A stretch of DNA of 54,134 nucleotides from Phycicoccus sp. Root101 (GTDB lineage Bacteria > Actinomycetota > Actinomycetes > Actinomycetales > Dermatophilaceae). Of this stretch, positions 24,757 to 33,295 are shown one piece after another. The notes beneath the pieces are model-generated. The model saw nothing but the letters and a program-made list of their open reading frames with translations. It did not search any database and was not told the origin of the DNA. Within the stretch, counting starts at the first letter, position 1. Each line of letters opens with the position of its first letter. The translations under genes and the position numbers were made by a program. The DNA is taken from contig NZ_LMCM01000002.1 of assembly GCF_001426245.1 (NCBI RefSeq), positions 1 to 54,134 on the forward strand. Direction: 5' to 3'.

Positions 24757-26877
24757 CTAGGCGGGGACGCTCGCCGCTCCGGCGGGCAGAAACCGCTTGC
24801 CGGTGACCTTCTCCGAGACGCTCTCGCGGTCGAGCAGCGGGGTGAGCCCACCGTTCCAGAACTGGAACCCGGCACCTGTGATCATCGCCAGGTCGAGGTC
24901 CATCGGCGCCTGGGCGACGCCCTCGTCGAGCATCCGTCGGGCCTCGTCGGCCAGGACGCCGAGGACGCGCTCGCGCACCTGCTCGGTGGTCAGGACCACG
25001 GGGTCGGCGGGCTTCTCGAACAGCGCCTCGACCTCGGGGTCCACGACCGGCTTGCCCTCGGGCCAGGTGTAGATGGCCGACTTCTTCGCCGCGACGACCC
25101 TGCGCAGGTTCTCCGAGACGTAGAACCGGTCGGGGAACGCCTTGGCCAGGGTCTCGTTGTTGTGCAAGGCGATCGCGGGCCCGACGAGGCCGAGCAGGAT
25201 GAACGGCGGCATCGGTGCGAGGCCCGCGAACGCGCGGTCAGCCACCTCGATGGGTGTGCCCTCGTCGACGACCTTGGCGACCTCTCCCATGAAGCGGCCG
25301 AGGAGCCGGTTGACGATGAACGACGGCGAGTCCTTGACCAGGATGGTCGTCTTCCTCAGCGTCTTGCCGGTGGCGAAGGCCGTGGCGAGCGTGGCGTCGT
25401 CGGTCTGCTCGCCCTTGATGATCTCGAGCAGCGGCATCACGGCGACGGGGTTGAAGAAGTGGAACCCCACGACCCGCTCCGGGTGCTGCAGCTCGGCGGC
25501 CATCTCGGTGATCGACAGCGAGCTGGTGTTGGTCGCGAGGACGCATTCGGCCGACACGACGGCCTCGACCTCGGCCCACACCTGCTTCTTGACCGACATC
25601 TCCTCGAAGACGGCCTCGATGACGAAGTCCGCGTCGGCGAACCCGTCCTTGCTCGTGGAGCCGGTGACCAGGCCCTTGATGCGGTTGGCCTTGTCGGGGC
25701 TGACCCGGCGCTTGCCGAGCAGCTTGTCGACCTCGGTGTGGACGTACCCCACGCCCTTGCCCACGCGCTCCTCGTCGAGGTCGGTCATGACGACCGGCAC
25801 CTCGAGCCGCTGCGCGAACAGGAGGGCGAGCTGGCTGGCCATCAGCCCGGCACCCACGATGCCGACCTTGGTGACCTTGCGGGCCAGGGCCTTGTCCGGT
25901 GCTCCGGCCGGACGCTTGGCCCGACGCTGGACGAGGTCGAACGAGTAGAGCCCGGCGCGCAGCTCGTCACCCATGACGAGGTCGGCGAGCGCCTCGTCCT
26001 CGGCAGCGAACGCCTCGTCGCGCGTCGCGGTGCGTGCCGCGGCGACGAGCTGGAGTGCGCGGTACGGCGCGGGGGACTTCGCGCCGGTCTTGAGGTCGAC
26101 CAGGCCCTTGGCCGCCTTGATTGCACCGGCCCACTCGGACTCGTCGCGGGTCACCTCGGGTCGGTCGACCTCGGTCTCGCCGGTGAGGACCCTTGCGGCC
26201 CACAGCAGCGACTCCTCGAGGAAGTCGGCCGGGGCGAACATCACGTCCGCCATACCGAGCTCGAAGGCCTGCGGGCCCTTGAGCATCCGGTTGGTGTTCA
26301 TGGGGTTCTCGATGATGACCTTGAGCGCGTTGACCGGTCCCACGAGGTTCGGCAGCAGGTAGCAGCCACCCCATCCGGGCACCAGGCCGAGGAACGTCTC
26401 CGGCAGCGCGATCGCCGGGACCCCGGCGGAGATGCTGCGGTAGTCGGCCGACAGGGCGATCTCCACGCCGCCACCCATCGCGGCACCGTTGACGAACGCG
26501 AACGTCGGCACGGGGAGGTCCATGATCGCGCCGAACGCGGCGTGCCCGGCGCGGGCGACCTCGAGGGCCTGGTCCCGGCTGGTCGCCTGCGCGACGGCCT
26601 TGAGGTCGGCTCCGACGGCGAAGATGAACGGCTTGCCGGTGATGCCGACCGCCTGGATCTCGCCGGCCTCGGCCCGGGTGCGCAGGCCCTGGACGACGGA
26701 GAGTAGGTTGGCGATGGTCTGCGGCCCGAACGTGTTGGGCTTGGTGTGGTCGAACCCGTTGTCGAGGGTGATGAGCGCCAGCACGCCGGCGTCGCCGGGA
26801 AGGGTGATGTCGCGGACCGGGGTGTGGGTCACGACCTCGTCGAAGGCCGGGTTCTGAGTGGTCGCCTGGTCGCTCAT
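24757..26877 (-). CDS. fadB: Bifunctional enoyl-CoA hydratase/3-hydroxyacyl-CoA dehydrogenase
   Basis: A 706-residue fatty-acid beta-oxidation multienzyme. The crotonase half (about 30-310) has the oxyanion-hole segments AVGADLK and VNGAAMGGGVEIAL, with the catalytic pair E139 and E160. The 3-hydroxyacyl-CoA dehydrogenase half starts at about 335 with the NAD motif VGIVGAGLMAS (the third glycine is alanine), NTSSLS at 451 and catalytic H474 in GFHFFNPVAVMPLLEI. It hydrates and oxidises enoyl-CoA to 3-ketoacyl-CoA. It is translationally coupled (ATGA) to the upstream thiolase gene and followed by a strong hairpin. Confidence 0.95.
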   Translation of the reverse strand: MSDQATTQNPAFDEVVTHTPVRDITLPGDAGVLALITLDNGFDHTKPNTFGPQTIANLLSVVQGLRTRAEAGEIQAVGITGKPFIFAVGADLKAVAQATSRDQALEVARAGHAAFGAIMDLPVPTFAFVNGAAMGGGVEIALSADYRSISAGVPAIALPETFLGLVPGWGGCYLLPNLVGPVNALKVIIENPMNTNRMLKGPQAFELGMADVMFAPADFLEESLLWAARVLTGETEVDRPEVTRDESEWAGAIKAAKGLVDLKTGAKSPAPYRALQLVAAARTATRDEAFAAEDEALADLVMGDELRAGLYSFDLVQRRAKRPAGAPDKALARKVTKVGIVGAGLMASQLALLFAQRLEVPVVMTDLDEERVGKGVGYVHTEVDKLLGKRRVSPDKANRIKGLVTGSTSKDGFADADFVIEAVFEEMSVKKQVWAEVEAVVSAECVLATNTSSLSITEMAAELQHPERVVGFHFFNPVAVMPLLEIIKGEQTDDATLATAFATGKTLRKTTILVKDSPSFIVNRLLGRFMGEVAKVVDEGTPIEVADRAFAGLAPMPPFILLGLVGPAIALHNNETLAKAFPDRFYVSENLRRVVAAKKSAIYTWPEGKPVVDPEVEALFEKPADPVVLTTEQVRERVLGVLADEARRMLDEGVAQAPMDLDLAMITGAGFQFWNGGLTPLLDRESVSEKVTGKRFLPAGAASVPA

Positions 26878-28091
26878 GCTGCGACCTCCTTGCCGTAGTC
26901 AGCGTGGTGAGGGTTCTCCCAGATCACGGCGCCACCCATGCCGATGCCGATGCACATGGCGGTCATGCCGTAACGCACCTCGGGGTGCTCCTCGAACTGG
27001 CGCGCCAGCTGGGTCATCAGGCGCACGCCGGACGACGCGAGCGGGTGGCCGGTCGCGATCGCCCCGCCGTACTGGTTGACGCGCGGGTCGTCGTCGGCGA
27101 TGTCGAAGTGCTCGAGGAAGGCGAGCACCTGCACGGCGAACGCCTCGTTGAGCTCGAACAGGCCGATGTCCTCGATGGACAGCCCCGCCTTGCCGAGCGC
27201 CTTCTCGGCGGCCGGCACCGGACCGATGCCCATGACCTCGGGCTCGACACCGACGAACGCGAAGTCCACGAGCCGCATACGGATGGGGAGGCCGAGCTCC
27301 TGGGCGGCGGCCTCGGAGGCGAGGATGCACGCGGTGGCGCCGTCGTTGAGGCCCGCGGAGTTGCCGGCGGTGACGTTGCCGTGCGGCCGGAACGGGGTCT
27401 TCAGGGCGTCGAGGTCCGCGCGCGTGGTGCCCGGGCGCGGCGGCTCGTCCTGGATGGCGAGGCCATAGCCGAGGTCCTGGTGCCGGGTGGCGACGGGCAC
27501 GAGGTCGGGCTGCACCTGGTGGTTGGCGTAGGCCTTGGCGAGCTTCTCCTGGGAGGCCACGGCATACGCGTCCGAGCGCTCCTTGGTCAGCGTCGGGTAG
27601 CGGTCGTGCAGGTTCTCGGCGGTCGAGCCCATGACGAGCGCGCTGGGGTCGACGAGCTTCTCGGCGACGATGCGCGGGTTGGGGTCGACGCCCTCACCCA
27701 TCGGGTGGCGGCCCATGTGCTCGACCCCGCCGGCGATGGCGATGTCGATGGAGCCGAACGCGATCGACGACGCGGTGGCGGTCACCGCGGTCATGGCGCC
27801 GGCGCACATGCGGTCGATCGAGTACCCCGGGGTGGTCTTGGGGAGGCCGGACAGGAGGGCAGCCATCCGCCCGAGGGTCAGGCCCTGGTCGCCGATCTGG
27901 GTGGTCGCCGCGATGGCGACCTCCTCGACGCGCTCGGGGGGCAGCTCGGGGTGGCGGCGCATGAGCTCGCGGATGCAGCGGATGACGAGGTCGTCGGCGC
28001 GGGTCTGGGCGTAGATGCCCTTCTCCCCGGCCTTGCCGAACGGCGTCCGGACGCCGTCGACGAAGACGACCTCACGAAGGGTGCGGGGCAC
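26874..28091 (-). CDS. fadA: Acetyl-CoA acyltransferase (thiolase)
   Basis: A 405-residue thiolase that cleaves 3-ketoacyl-CoA, partner of the FadB-like protein downstream. The acylated cysteine is C96 in SIDRMCAGAMTA. The C-terminal catalytic segments are GHPLASSG (histidine) and MCIGIGMGGA (second cysteine; CIG rather than the commoner CGG/CIGGG). GTG at 28091 follows AGGAGG at 7 nt. Gene order thiolase then fadB with a 4-bp overlap is the usual actinobacterial arrangement. Confidence 0.94.
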   Translation of the reverse strand: MPRTLREVVFVDGVRTPFGKAGEKGIYAQTRADDLVIRCIRELMRRHPELPPERVEEVAIAATTQIGDQGLTLGRMAALLSGLPKTTPGYSIDRMCAGAMTAVTATASSIAFGSIDIAIAGGVEHMGRHPMGEGVDPNPRIVAEKLVDPSALVMGSTAENLHDRYPTLTKERSDAYAVASQEKLAKAYANHQVQPDLVPVATRHQDLGYGLAIQDEPPRPGTTRADLDALKTPFRPHGNVTAGNSAGLNDGATACILASEAAAQELGLPIRMRLVDFAFVGVEPEVMGIGPVPAAEKALGKAGLSIEDIGLFELNEAFAVQVLAFLEHFDIADDDPRVNQYGGAIATGHPLASSGVRLMTQLARQFEEHPEVRYGMTAMCIGIGMGGAVIWENPHHADYGKEVAA

Positions 28092-28237
28092 GGGTGGCCT
28101 CCTGTGTTGGAGCGACGGGTGGTTCGGCGCAGGGCGGTCCGCCCGTGCACCTGCCACCGATGCTACTTCCCGGTAACAAGGCGGTCACCCGACCCCGCGC
28201 GTGAGAGCCGTCACCCCCGGTCACTGCACCTGCCGAC

Positions 28238-29527
28238 CTACTCGTCGGGGTGGGCCTCGAAGGCTGCGGCGACGAGGGGCGCGACGACGTCGGTCTGCCA
28301 GTGCCGCGCACCGAGCCCCTGCAGGGCCTCGGCGAACCCGGCCGCGCTGCGGTCGGCCGGCGGGCTCCAGATGACGCGGCGCAGGGGCTCGGGGGACAGC
28401 ACGTTCTCCACCGGGATCGAGTGCTCGGTGGCGAAGGCCGTGAGGGCTTCACGGGTGGCGGCGAGGCGGGCGGCGGCCACCGGGTCGCGCTCGGGCCAGG
28501 CGCGCTGAGGGGGCGGGCCGTCCGAGCGCAGCGTCATCGGGGGCAGGTCGGCCTCCGGGACGGCGTTGGCACGCGTGACCGCCTCGAGCCACTGGCGCTG
28601 GTACCGGCGCACGGAACGGTGACCCGAGGGCAGGCCGGCCGGGGTCGTCGGGGCAGCCATGGCGATCTCGACGAGCACGGCGTCGGGGAGGACCCGGCCG
28701 GGGGAGACGTCCCGGTCCTGCGCGATGGCGTCGCGGGTCTCCCAGAGCTCGCGGACGACCGCGGCGATGCGGCGCTGGCGGACCTTGTGCATGCCGGACG
28801 TCCGTCGCCACGGGTCCACGCGCGGAGCCGGCCCGGTGAAGTCGAGCAGCGCCTCGAACTCCTCACGGGCCCACCCCGCCTTGCCCTGCTTGGCGAGGTC
28901 GACACCCATGAGGTTGCGGACGTCGACGAGCACCTCGACGTCGAGCGCGGCGTACCGCAGCCACGGCTCGGGCAGGGGACGCGTGGACCAGTCCACGGCC
29001 GAGTGCTCCTTGGCGAGGGACAGCCCCAGGTAGTGCTCGACGACGGCGGCGAGTCCCACCCGGGGGAGCCCGAGCAGGCGCCCGGCGAGCTCGGTGTCGA
29101 ACAGCTGACGGGGACGCAGGCCGACCTCGGCGAGGCAGGCGAGGTCCTGCGTCGCGGCGTGCAGGATCCACTCGGCGTTGCCGATGGCCTCGTCGAGGGG
29201 GGACAGGTCGGGGCAGGCGATCGGGTCGATGAGCCAGGTGCCGGAACCCTCACGGCGCAGCTGGACGAGGTAGGCCCGCTGGCCGTAGCGGTAGCCACTG
29301 GCGCGCTCGGCGTCGAGGGCGACCGGGCCCTCGCCCGCGGCGATCGCCGCTGCCGCCTCCATCAGTCCGCGCTCGGTCTCGACGACCGGGGGGACGCCGT
29401 CCGCGGGCATGTCGAGAGGGATGAGCTCGACGGTCTCGGTGGTGCCCGAGTCGTCGACGGAGGTGTCCGCGTCAGCGGTGGAGGGCGCCGTTTCCCCTGC
29501 AGGGACCTCGGCGTCGGTGTCGGTCAC
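28238..29527 (-). CDS. rnd: Ribonuclease D (HRDC-containing 3'-5' exonuclease)
   Basis: A 429-residue DEDD-family exoribonuclease involved in RNA 3'-end maturation and turnover. The first metal-binding motif is LDAERA (D72, E74), followed by HAATQDLACL, a DTELAGRLLG region and YAALDVEVL as the last acidic motif. An HRDC domain follows at about 215-295 and a second HRDC-like region at the C-terminus. An acidic, disordered N-terminal tail of 30 residues precedes the domain. The GTG has a TAGGTT element 6 nt upstream. It sits 25 bp after the DUF3000 gene. Confidence 0.92.
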   Translation of the reverse strand: MTDTDAEVPAGETAPSTADADTSVDDSGTTETVELIPLDMPADGVPPVVETERGLMEAAAAIAAGEGPVALDAERASGYRYGQRAYLVQLRREGSGTWLIDPIACPDLSPLDEAIGNAEWILHAATQDLACLAEVGLRPRQLFDTELAGRLLGLPRVGLAAVVEHYLGLSLAKEHSAVDWSTRPLPEPWLRYAALDVEVLVDVRNLMGVDLAKQGKAGWAREEFEALLDFTGPAPRVDPWRRTSGMHKVRQRRIAAVVRELWETRDAIAQDRDVSPGRVLPDAVLVEIAMAAPTTPAGLPSGHRSVRRYQRQWLEAVTRANAVPEADLPPMTLRSDGPPPQRAWPERDPVAAARLAATREALTAFATEHSIPVENVLSPEPLRRVIWSPPADRSAAGFAEALQGLGARHWQTDVVAPLVAAAFEAHPDE

Positions 29528-29533
29528 CGGCCC

Positions 29534-29539
29534 AACCTA
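29534..29539 (-). promoter_or_regulatory. -10 element TAGGTT of rnd
   Basis: TAGGTT (minus strand) ends 6 nt before the GTG at 29527, in the 25-bp gap after DUF3000, so rnd may have its own leaderless promoter. Confidence 0.45.
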
Positions 29540-29552
29540 CCCGGCGCGGTGC

Positions 29553-30137
29553 TCAGCGCCGCGGCCCAGGCAGCGCAATGACTCCCTCGGGCAGCGGGGG
29601 GAGGCCGGCGATCGTGCACAGCAGGTCCGACCACGCCACCAGGTGCGCACCGACGTTGCCGGCGACGGGGGTCCACGAGGCGCGGACCTCCATCTCGACG
29701 CTGGCGGGGCGGTCGGACAGCCCGGCGAAGCTCTCGGACACCACCCGCGTGACGGTCCCGGCCTCGGCGGTGTACCCGAGGTGGTGCGACTCGAGGGCGT
29801 CGGTCAGCCAGGACCAGCCCACCGCACCGAGCATCGGGTCGTTCGCCAGCTCGGGCTCGAGCTCGGCCCGCGCGAACGTCACCGCCCGCCAGGCGCCGTC
29901 CCAGGGATCCGGGGCCGAGGGGTCGTGCAGCAGGACGAAGCGGCCGGACGCCAGCTCGTCCTCGTCGGCGGCCGCACCCACCACCTCGGCGGTGAGGGCC
30001 ACGGCATACGGGGCGATGCGCTGGGGCGCGGGCACCTCGGTGAGCCGGATCTCGGGGCGCAACCGCGCACCTCGCAGGTCGCTGAGCGCCTGCGCGAACT
30101 CGGGTGACTGGTCGCCGGGGACCGTTCTGCTGCCCAC
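29553..30137 (-). CDS. DUF3000 family protein
   Basis: A 194-residue soluble protein of an actinobacteria-specific family. Typical blocks are FAQALSDLRGARLRPEI, LTEVPAPQRIAPYAVAL, GRFVLLHDPSAPDPWDG and VGWSWLTDALE. Function is unknown. The conserved position next to rnd and the haem genes in actinobacteria suggests a housekeeping role. GTG at 30137 is supported by TACTCT 6 nt upstream; the open frame upstream of it crosses the divergent EamA gene. Confidence 0.88.
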   Translation of the reverse strand: MGSRTVPGDQSPEFAQALSDLRGARLRPEIRLTEVPAPQRIAPYAVALTAEVVGAAADEDELASGRFVLLHDPSAPDPWDGAWRAVTFARAELEPELANDPMLGAVGWSWLTDALESHHLGYTAEAGTVTRVVSESFAGLSDRPASVEMEVRASWTPVAGNVGAHLVAWSDLLCTIAGLPPLPEGVIALPGPRR

Positions 30138-30143
30138 CGTCAG

Positions 30144-30149
30144 AGAGTA
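30144..30149 (-). promoter_or_regulatory. -10 element TACTCT of the DUF3000 gene
   Basis: TACTCT (minus strand) ends 6 nt before the GTG at 30137 and supports that start. Confidence 0.5.
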
Positions 30150-30207
30150 TGTCGACCGGTCGCGTATCACAGGGAGGCTGAGGCCGCGCCGTGTCGCGAC
30201 CGCCGGG

Positions 30208-30213
30208 TAGCGT
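30208..30213 (+). promoter_or_regulatory. -10 element TAGCGT of the EamA gene
   Basis: TAGCGT ends 6 nt before the GTG at 30220. Confidence 0.5.
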
Positions 30214-30219
30214 GCGCGG

Positions 30220-31044
30220 GTGCTCTCCCTCCTCGCGCTCGCCTCCAGTGCGGTGTGGGGCACCTCGGACTTCTTCGCCGGGCTGTTCTCCCGACGACGC
30301 CCGGCCGTCGCCGTGGTCGGGTGGACCCAGTCACTGGCCTTCCTGGTGCTCAGCGTGGTCGTCCTCACCCAGCTCGGGGACGTCACGTGGACGGGCTGGC
30401 CGCTGTGGTCGGTGGCTGCCGGACTGTCGGGTCTCAGCGGCCTCCTGTGCTTCTACACCGCCCTGTCCACCGGGACGATGGGCGTGGTCGCCCCCATCGC
30501 CGCCCTCGGGGTCGCCGTGCCCGTGCTGCTCGGGGTGGCCACCGGCGACGAGCCGTCGGCGTGGACGTGGGTGGGCATCCTCGTGGCCGTCATCGGCGTG
30601 ACGCTCGCCTCCGGACCCGAGCTCAGTGGGGACGTCTCGACGAGGCCGGTCGTGCTGGCGGGAGTGGCAGCGGTGGGGTTCGGCCTCGCGCTGTTCTGCC
30701 TCGACCGCGGTGCCCGGAGCTCGACGCTGATGACGTTGTGGGGCATGCGCTCCACGTCCCTCGTGGTCTTCCTCGTCGTCGCCCTGGTCACCCGTTCCGT
30801 GGGGGGAGTCGTCGCCCGCGAGGTCCCCGTCCTCCTGGTTATCGGGTGCGGGGACATGGCGGCGAACGGCCTGTTCGCGCTCGCGTCGTCCCGGGGCGAG
30901 GTGAGCATCGCGAGCGTCCTCGGCTCGCTCTACCCCGTCATGACCATCCTGCTGGCGCGCGTCGTCCTCAAGGAACGGCTCCGCCCCATCCAGCAGGTCG
31001 GGGCCATCCTGTCCCTCGCCGGCGCTGCGATCATCGCGGTGTGA
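30220..31044 (+). CDS. EamA-family drug/metabolite transporter
   Basis: A 274-residue membrane protein with about ten helices arranged as two EamA repeats of five. The first repeat starts ASSAVWGTSDFFAGL. The end of each repeat has the expected pattern, the second being VLGSLYPVMTILLARVVLKE followed by a final hydrophobic helix (VGAILSLAGAAII). Substrates in this family are amino acids, nucleotides, sugars or drugs and cannot be inferred here. It is 33 bp upstream of hemE, which has its own -10 element. Confidence 0.9.
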   Translation: MLSLLALASSAVWGTSDFFAGLFSRRRPAVAVVGWTQSLAFLVLSVVVLTQLGDVTWTGWPLWSVAAGLSGLSGLLCFYTALSTGTMGVVAPIAALGVAVPVLLGVATGDEPSAWTWVGILVAVIGVTLASGPELSGDVSTRPVVLAGVAAVGFGLALFCLDRGARSSTLMTLWGMRSTSLVVFLVVALVTRSVGGVVAREVPVLLVIGCGDMAANGLFALASSRGEVSIASVLGSLYPVMTILLARVVLKERLRPIQQVGAILSLAGAAIIAV

Positions 31045-31064
31045 GGAGCCGCGCGACCGCGACC

Positions 31065-31070
31065 TAGGAT
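31065..31070 (+). promoter_or_regulatory. -10 element TAGGAT of hemE
   Basis: TAGGAT ends 7 nt before the GTG at 31078, with no ribosome binding site between, so a leaderless hemE transcript is likely. Confidence 0.55.
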
Positions 31071-31077
31071 TGCCCGC

Positions 31078-32124
31078 GTGACCTCCCCCCTCCACAGCCC
31101 CCTCGACTCGGCCCTGGTCAGGGCCGCCCGCCGCGAGCCCGTGACCCACACCCCCGTGTGGTTCATGCGCCAGGCCGGACGCTCGCTGCCGGAGTACCGG
31201 GCCGTCCGCGAGGGCGTCGGCATGCTCGAGTCCTGCCGCCGGCCGGACCTGGTCACCGAGATCACCCTCCAACCCGTCCGTCGCCACAAGGTCGACGCCG
31301 CGATCTTCTTCTCCGACATCGTCGTGCCGCTTGCCGCCGTCGGGGTGGACCTCGACATCGTCCCCGGCGTCGGGCCCGTGGTGGCCGAGCCGTTCCGTAC
31401 CCGGGCCGACCTCGACCGGCTGCCGGAGCTGACGCCGGAGCACGTCCCCGACATCACCGAGTCCGTGCGCCTGCTCGTCGCCGAGCTCGGGGCCACGCCG
31501 CTGATCGGGTTCGCCGGGGCTCCGTTCACGCTGGCGAGCTACCTCGTCGAGGGCGGCCCGAGCAAGAACCACGAGAACACCAAGGCCCTGATGTACGGCG
31601 ACCCGGAGCTGTGGCACGACCTGTGCGCCCGGCTCGCGCAGATCTCCGGTGCGTTCCTCGACGTCCAGGCGGCGGCCGGCGCCTCGGTCGTCCAGCTGTT
31701 CGACTCGTGGGTCGGCAACCTGCCCCGGGCCGACTACGAGACCTACGTGCAGCCGCACTCGCGCGTCGCGCTCGCCGCGGTGGCGAAGCACGGCACGCCG
31801 ACCATCCACTTCGGTGTCGGCACCGGCGAGCTGCTCCCCGCGATGGGCGCCGCCGGCGCCGACGTCGTGGGCGTCGACTACCGCGTCTCCCTCACCGACG
31901 CCCTCGCCCGCATCGGGGACGGGTATGCCGTGCAGGGCAACCTCGACCCTGCCCTCCTGTTCGCGCCGTGGCCGGCCCTCGAGGCGAAGGTGCGGTCGAT
32001 CGTCGAGGAGGGTCGGGCTGCCCCTGGCCACATCTTCAACCTCGGGCACGGTGTCCTGCCGTCCACCGACCCGGAGGTCATCACCCGGGTCGTCGAGCTG
32101 GTCCACGAGGTCGGCGCTCGCTGA
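31078..32124 (+). CDS. hemE: Uroporphyrinogen decarboxylase
   Basis: A 348-residue cytosolic TIM-barrel enzyme that converts uroporphyrinogen III to coproporphyrinogen III in haem synthesis. The N-terminal signature [14 protein letters not shown] is at 28-41 with both substrate-binding arginines. The FFSDIVVPL strand, [17 protein letters not shown] loop and C-terminal [12 protein letters not shown] segment are present. Length is normal. Together with cgoX and chdC, 1.2-3.3 kb downstream, it forms the late haem branch. The stop codon lies inside an 11-bp tandem repeat. Confidence 0.97.
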   Translation: MTSPLHSPLDSALVRAARREPVTHTPVWFMRQAGRSLPEYRAVREGVGMLESCRRPDLVTEITLQPVRRHKVDAAIFFSDIVVPLAAVGVDLDIVPGVGPVVAEPFRTRADLDRLPELTPEHVPDITESVRLLVAELGATPLIGFAGAPFTLASYLVEGGPSKNHENTKALMYGDPELWHDLCARLAQISGAFLDVQAAAGASVVQLFDSWVGNLPRADYETYVQPHSRVALAAVAKHGTPTIHFGVGTGELLPAMGAAGADVVGVDYRVSLTDALARIGDGYAVQGNLDPALLFAPWPALEAKVRSIVEEGRAAPGHIFNLGHGVLPSTDPEVITRVVELVHEVGAR

Positions 32125-32153
32125 CCCGAGCCTGACCCAAGCCTGACCCGGGG
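32121..32153 (+). repeat. Three 11-bp repeats containing the hemE stop
   Basis: The unit CTGACCCRAGC occurs three times in tandem (32121-32131, 32132-32142, 32143-32153, the last diverged). Each copy carries TGA. With a period of 11, the TGAs fall in all three reading frames. Confidence 0.75.
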
Positions 32154-33179
32154 CTACTCCGGGAGCACCGTCGGCACGGTCACCGTGGCCGGCGCCGGAC
32201 GCCGACGACGCCACGCCAGCCAGAGCGGGACCCCGACGAGGGCGAAGGCGGCGGCGAACGGCACCAGCGCGCCGACGATCGTCAGGACCACCCGCACGGA
32301 CGAGGTGAAGGCCGTCCAGCCGCCCAACAGCCCGGCCATGAACCCGGTGTCCTGGGCCGGCTTGGGGGCTGCGATGACGTCGGTCTCGGTGGTGAGGCTG
32401 ATCTGGATGGGGGAGCGGGCCACGCTGTTCTTCAGGGCCGCCAGCTGCGCCTCGAGCGCCTCGAGGTCGGCCTGGCGGCGGCTGACCTCGGCCTCGAGGT
32501 TGACGATCTGGGTGAGGTCGGTCGCCTTGGTCATCAGGGCCCTGACCCGGTCCACGCTCTCGCGCATCGTCTCCAGTCGGGACTGGGTGTCGACGATCTG
32601 CTTGCCGACCTCCTCGCTCGAGCTCTCGGACCGGATGACGGTCCCGAGCTTGCCCAGCTCGGCCATGACGGTGTCGAGCCGGGTCGCCGGGACCGACAGG
32701 GTGATCTCCCCGTAGGTCGTCGCCGTGACCTTGGAACGGTCCTCCAGCGGGACGTAGGTGCCACCGGTGCCGATGTTCTCGGCGAGGATCACGCCGTCGG
32801 AGGCCACCGAGAGGGACCGGATCGCGGCGACGCTCTGGGAGAGGTTCCTGACCTTGAGCGCGACGGTGGCCCGCCGTGCGAGGGTCGACCCCGGGGCCGT
32901 GAGGACGGCGGGGTCCACGGCGCCGGTCCCCGTGTCGGCCGGGCCTCCGGACGCTCCCCGGAAGGCGGTGCCCGGCTGGGCTGCCGTCCCTTCCTTGGCC
33001 GAGTCGCCGGCGGCGCCGGAGCCGCTGGCGGCCGGGCCCGGTTCGGCGCCGACCGCGTTGCTGCCGGCGCTGTCCGAGGTGCTCGAGCTGCCGCCGCCGC
33101 TGCAGGCGGCGAGGCTGACGGTGGCGAGGAGCGCGGCCGTGAGGCCGACGAGAGTGCGGTGCGGACGATCACGGAACAT
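32154..33179 (-). CDS. DUF4349 lipoprotein
   Basis: A 341-residue membrane-anchored lipoprotein. The signal peptide ends in lipobox LAAC (C26), followed by a long Ser/Gly/Ala-rich linker to about residue 95. The DUF4349 domain spans about 100-310, with strands (RRATVALKVRNLSQSVAAI, GEITLSVPATRLDTVMAELG) around a coiled-coil insertion (about 200-245, rich in Arg, Glu and Leu). A transmembrane helix lies near the C-terminus (about 295-320), then a basic WRRRR tail. The family is widespread but of unknown function. Convergent with hemE. Confidence 0.9.
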   Translation of the reverse strand: MFRDRPHRTLVGLTAALLATVSLAACSGGGSSSTSDSAGSNAVGAEPGPAASGSGAAGDSAKEGTAAQPGTAFRGASGGPADTGTGAVDPAVLTAPGSTLARRATVALKVRNLSQSVAAIRSLSVASDGVILAENIGTGGTYVPLEDRSKVTATTYGEITLSVPATRLDTVMAELGKLGTVIRSESSSEEVGKQIVDTQSRLETMRESVDRVRALMTKATDLTQIVNLEAEVSRRQADLEALEAQLAALKNSVARSPIQISLTTETDVIAAPKPAQDTGFMAGLLGGWTAFTSSVRVVLTIVGALVPFAAAFALVGVPLWLAWRRRRPAPATVTVPTVLPE

Positions 33180-33295
33180 GGCGACCCCCAGGTCAGCGTC
33201 GATCGGGTGAGTGATGCCACTCGGACTCCACCCGTCACGGGCCCGTTCCCACCCCGTGGTGTCGAAACCGTCACGATGCCTGAAAGGGTGGGGGG

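Noticed and set aside
24571-31044. Long open frames opposite fadA, fadB and rnd (for example 24571-26706, 26904-28508 and 28250-29581, plus)
   Set aside because: They mirror well-supported genes on the other strand, have histidine-, valine- and arginine-rich shadow composition and no recognisable domains.
30331-32214. Minus-strand frame opposite EamA and hemE
   Set aside because: It covers two clear plus-strand genes; composition is typical of antisense reading (Asp/Gly/His-rich).
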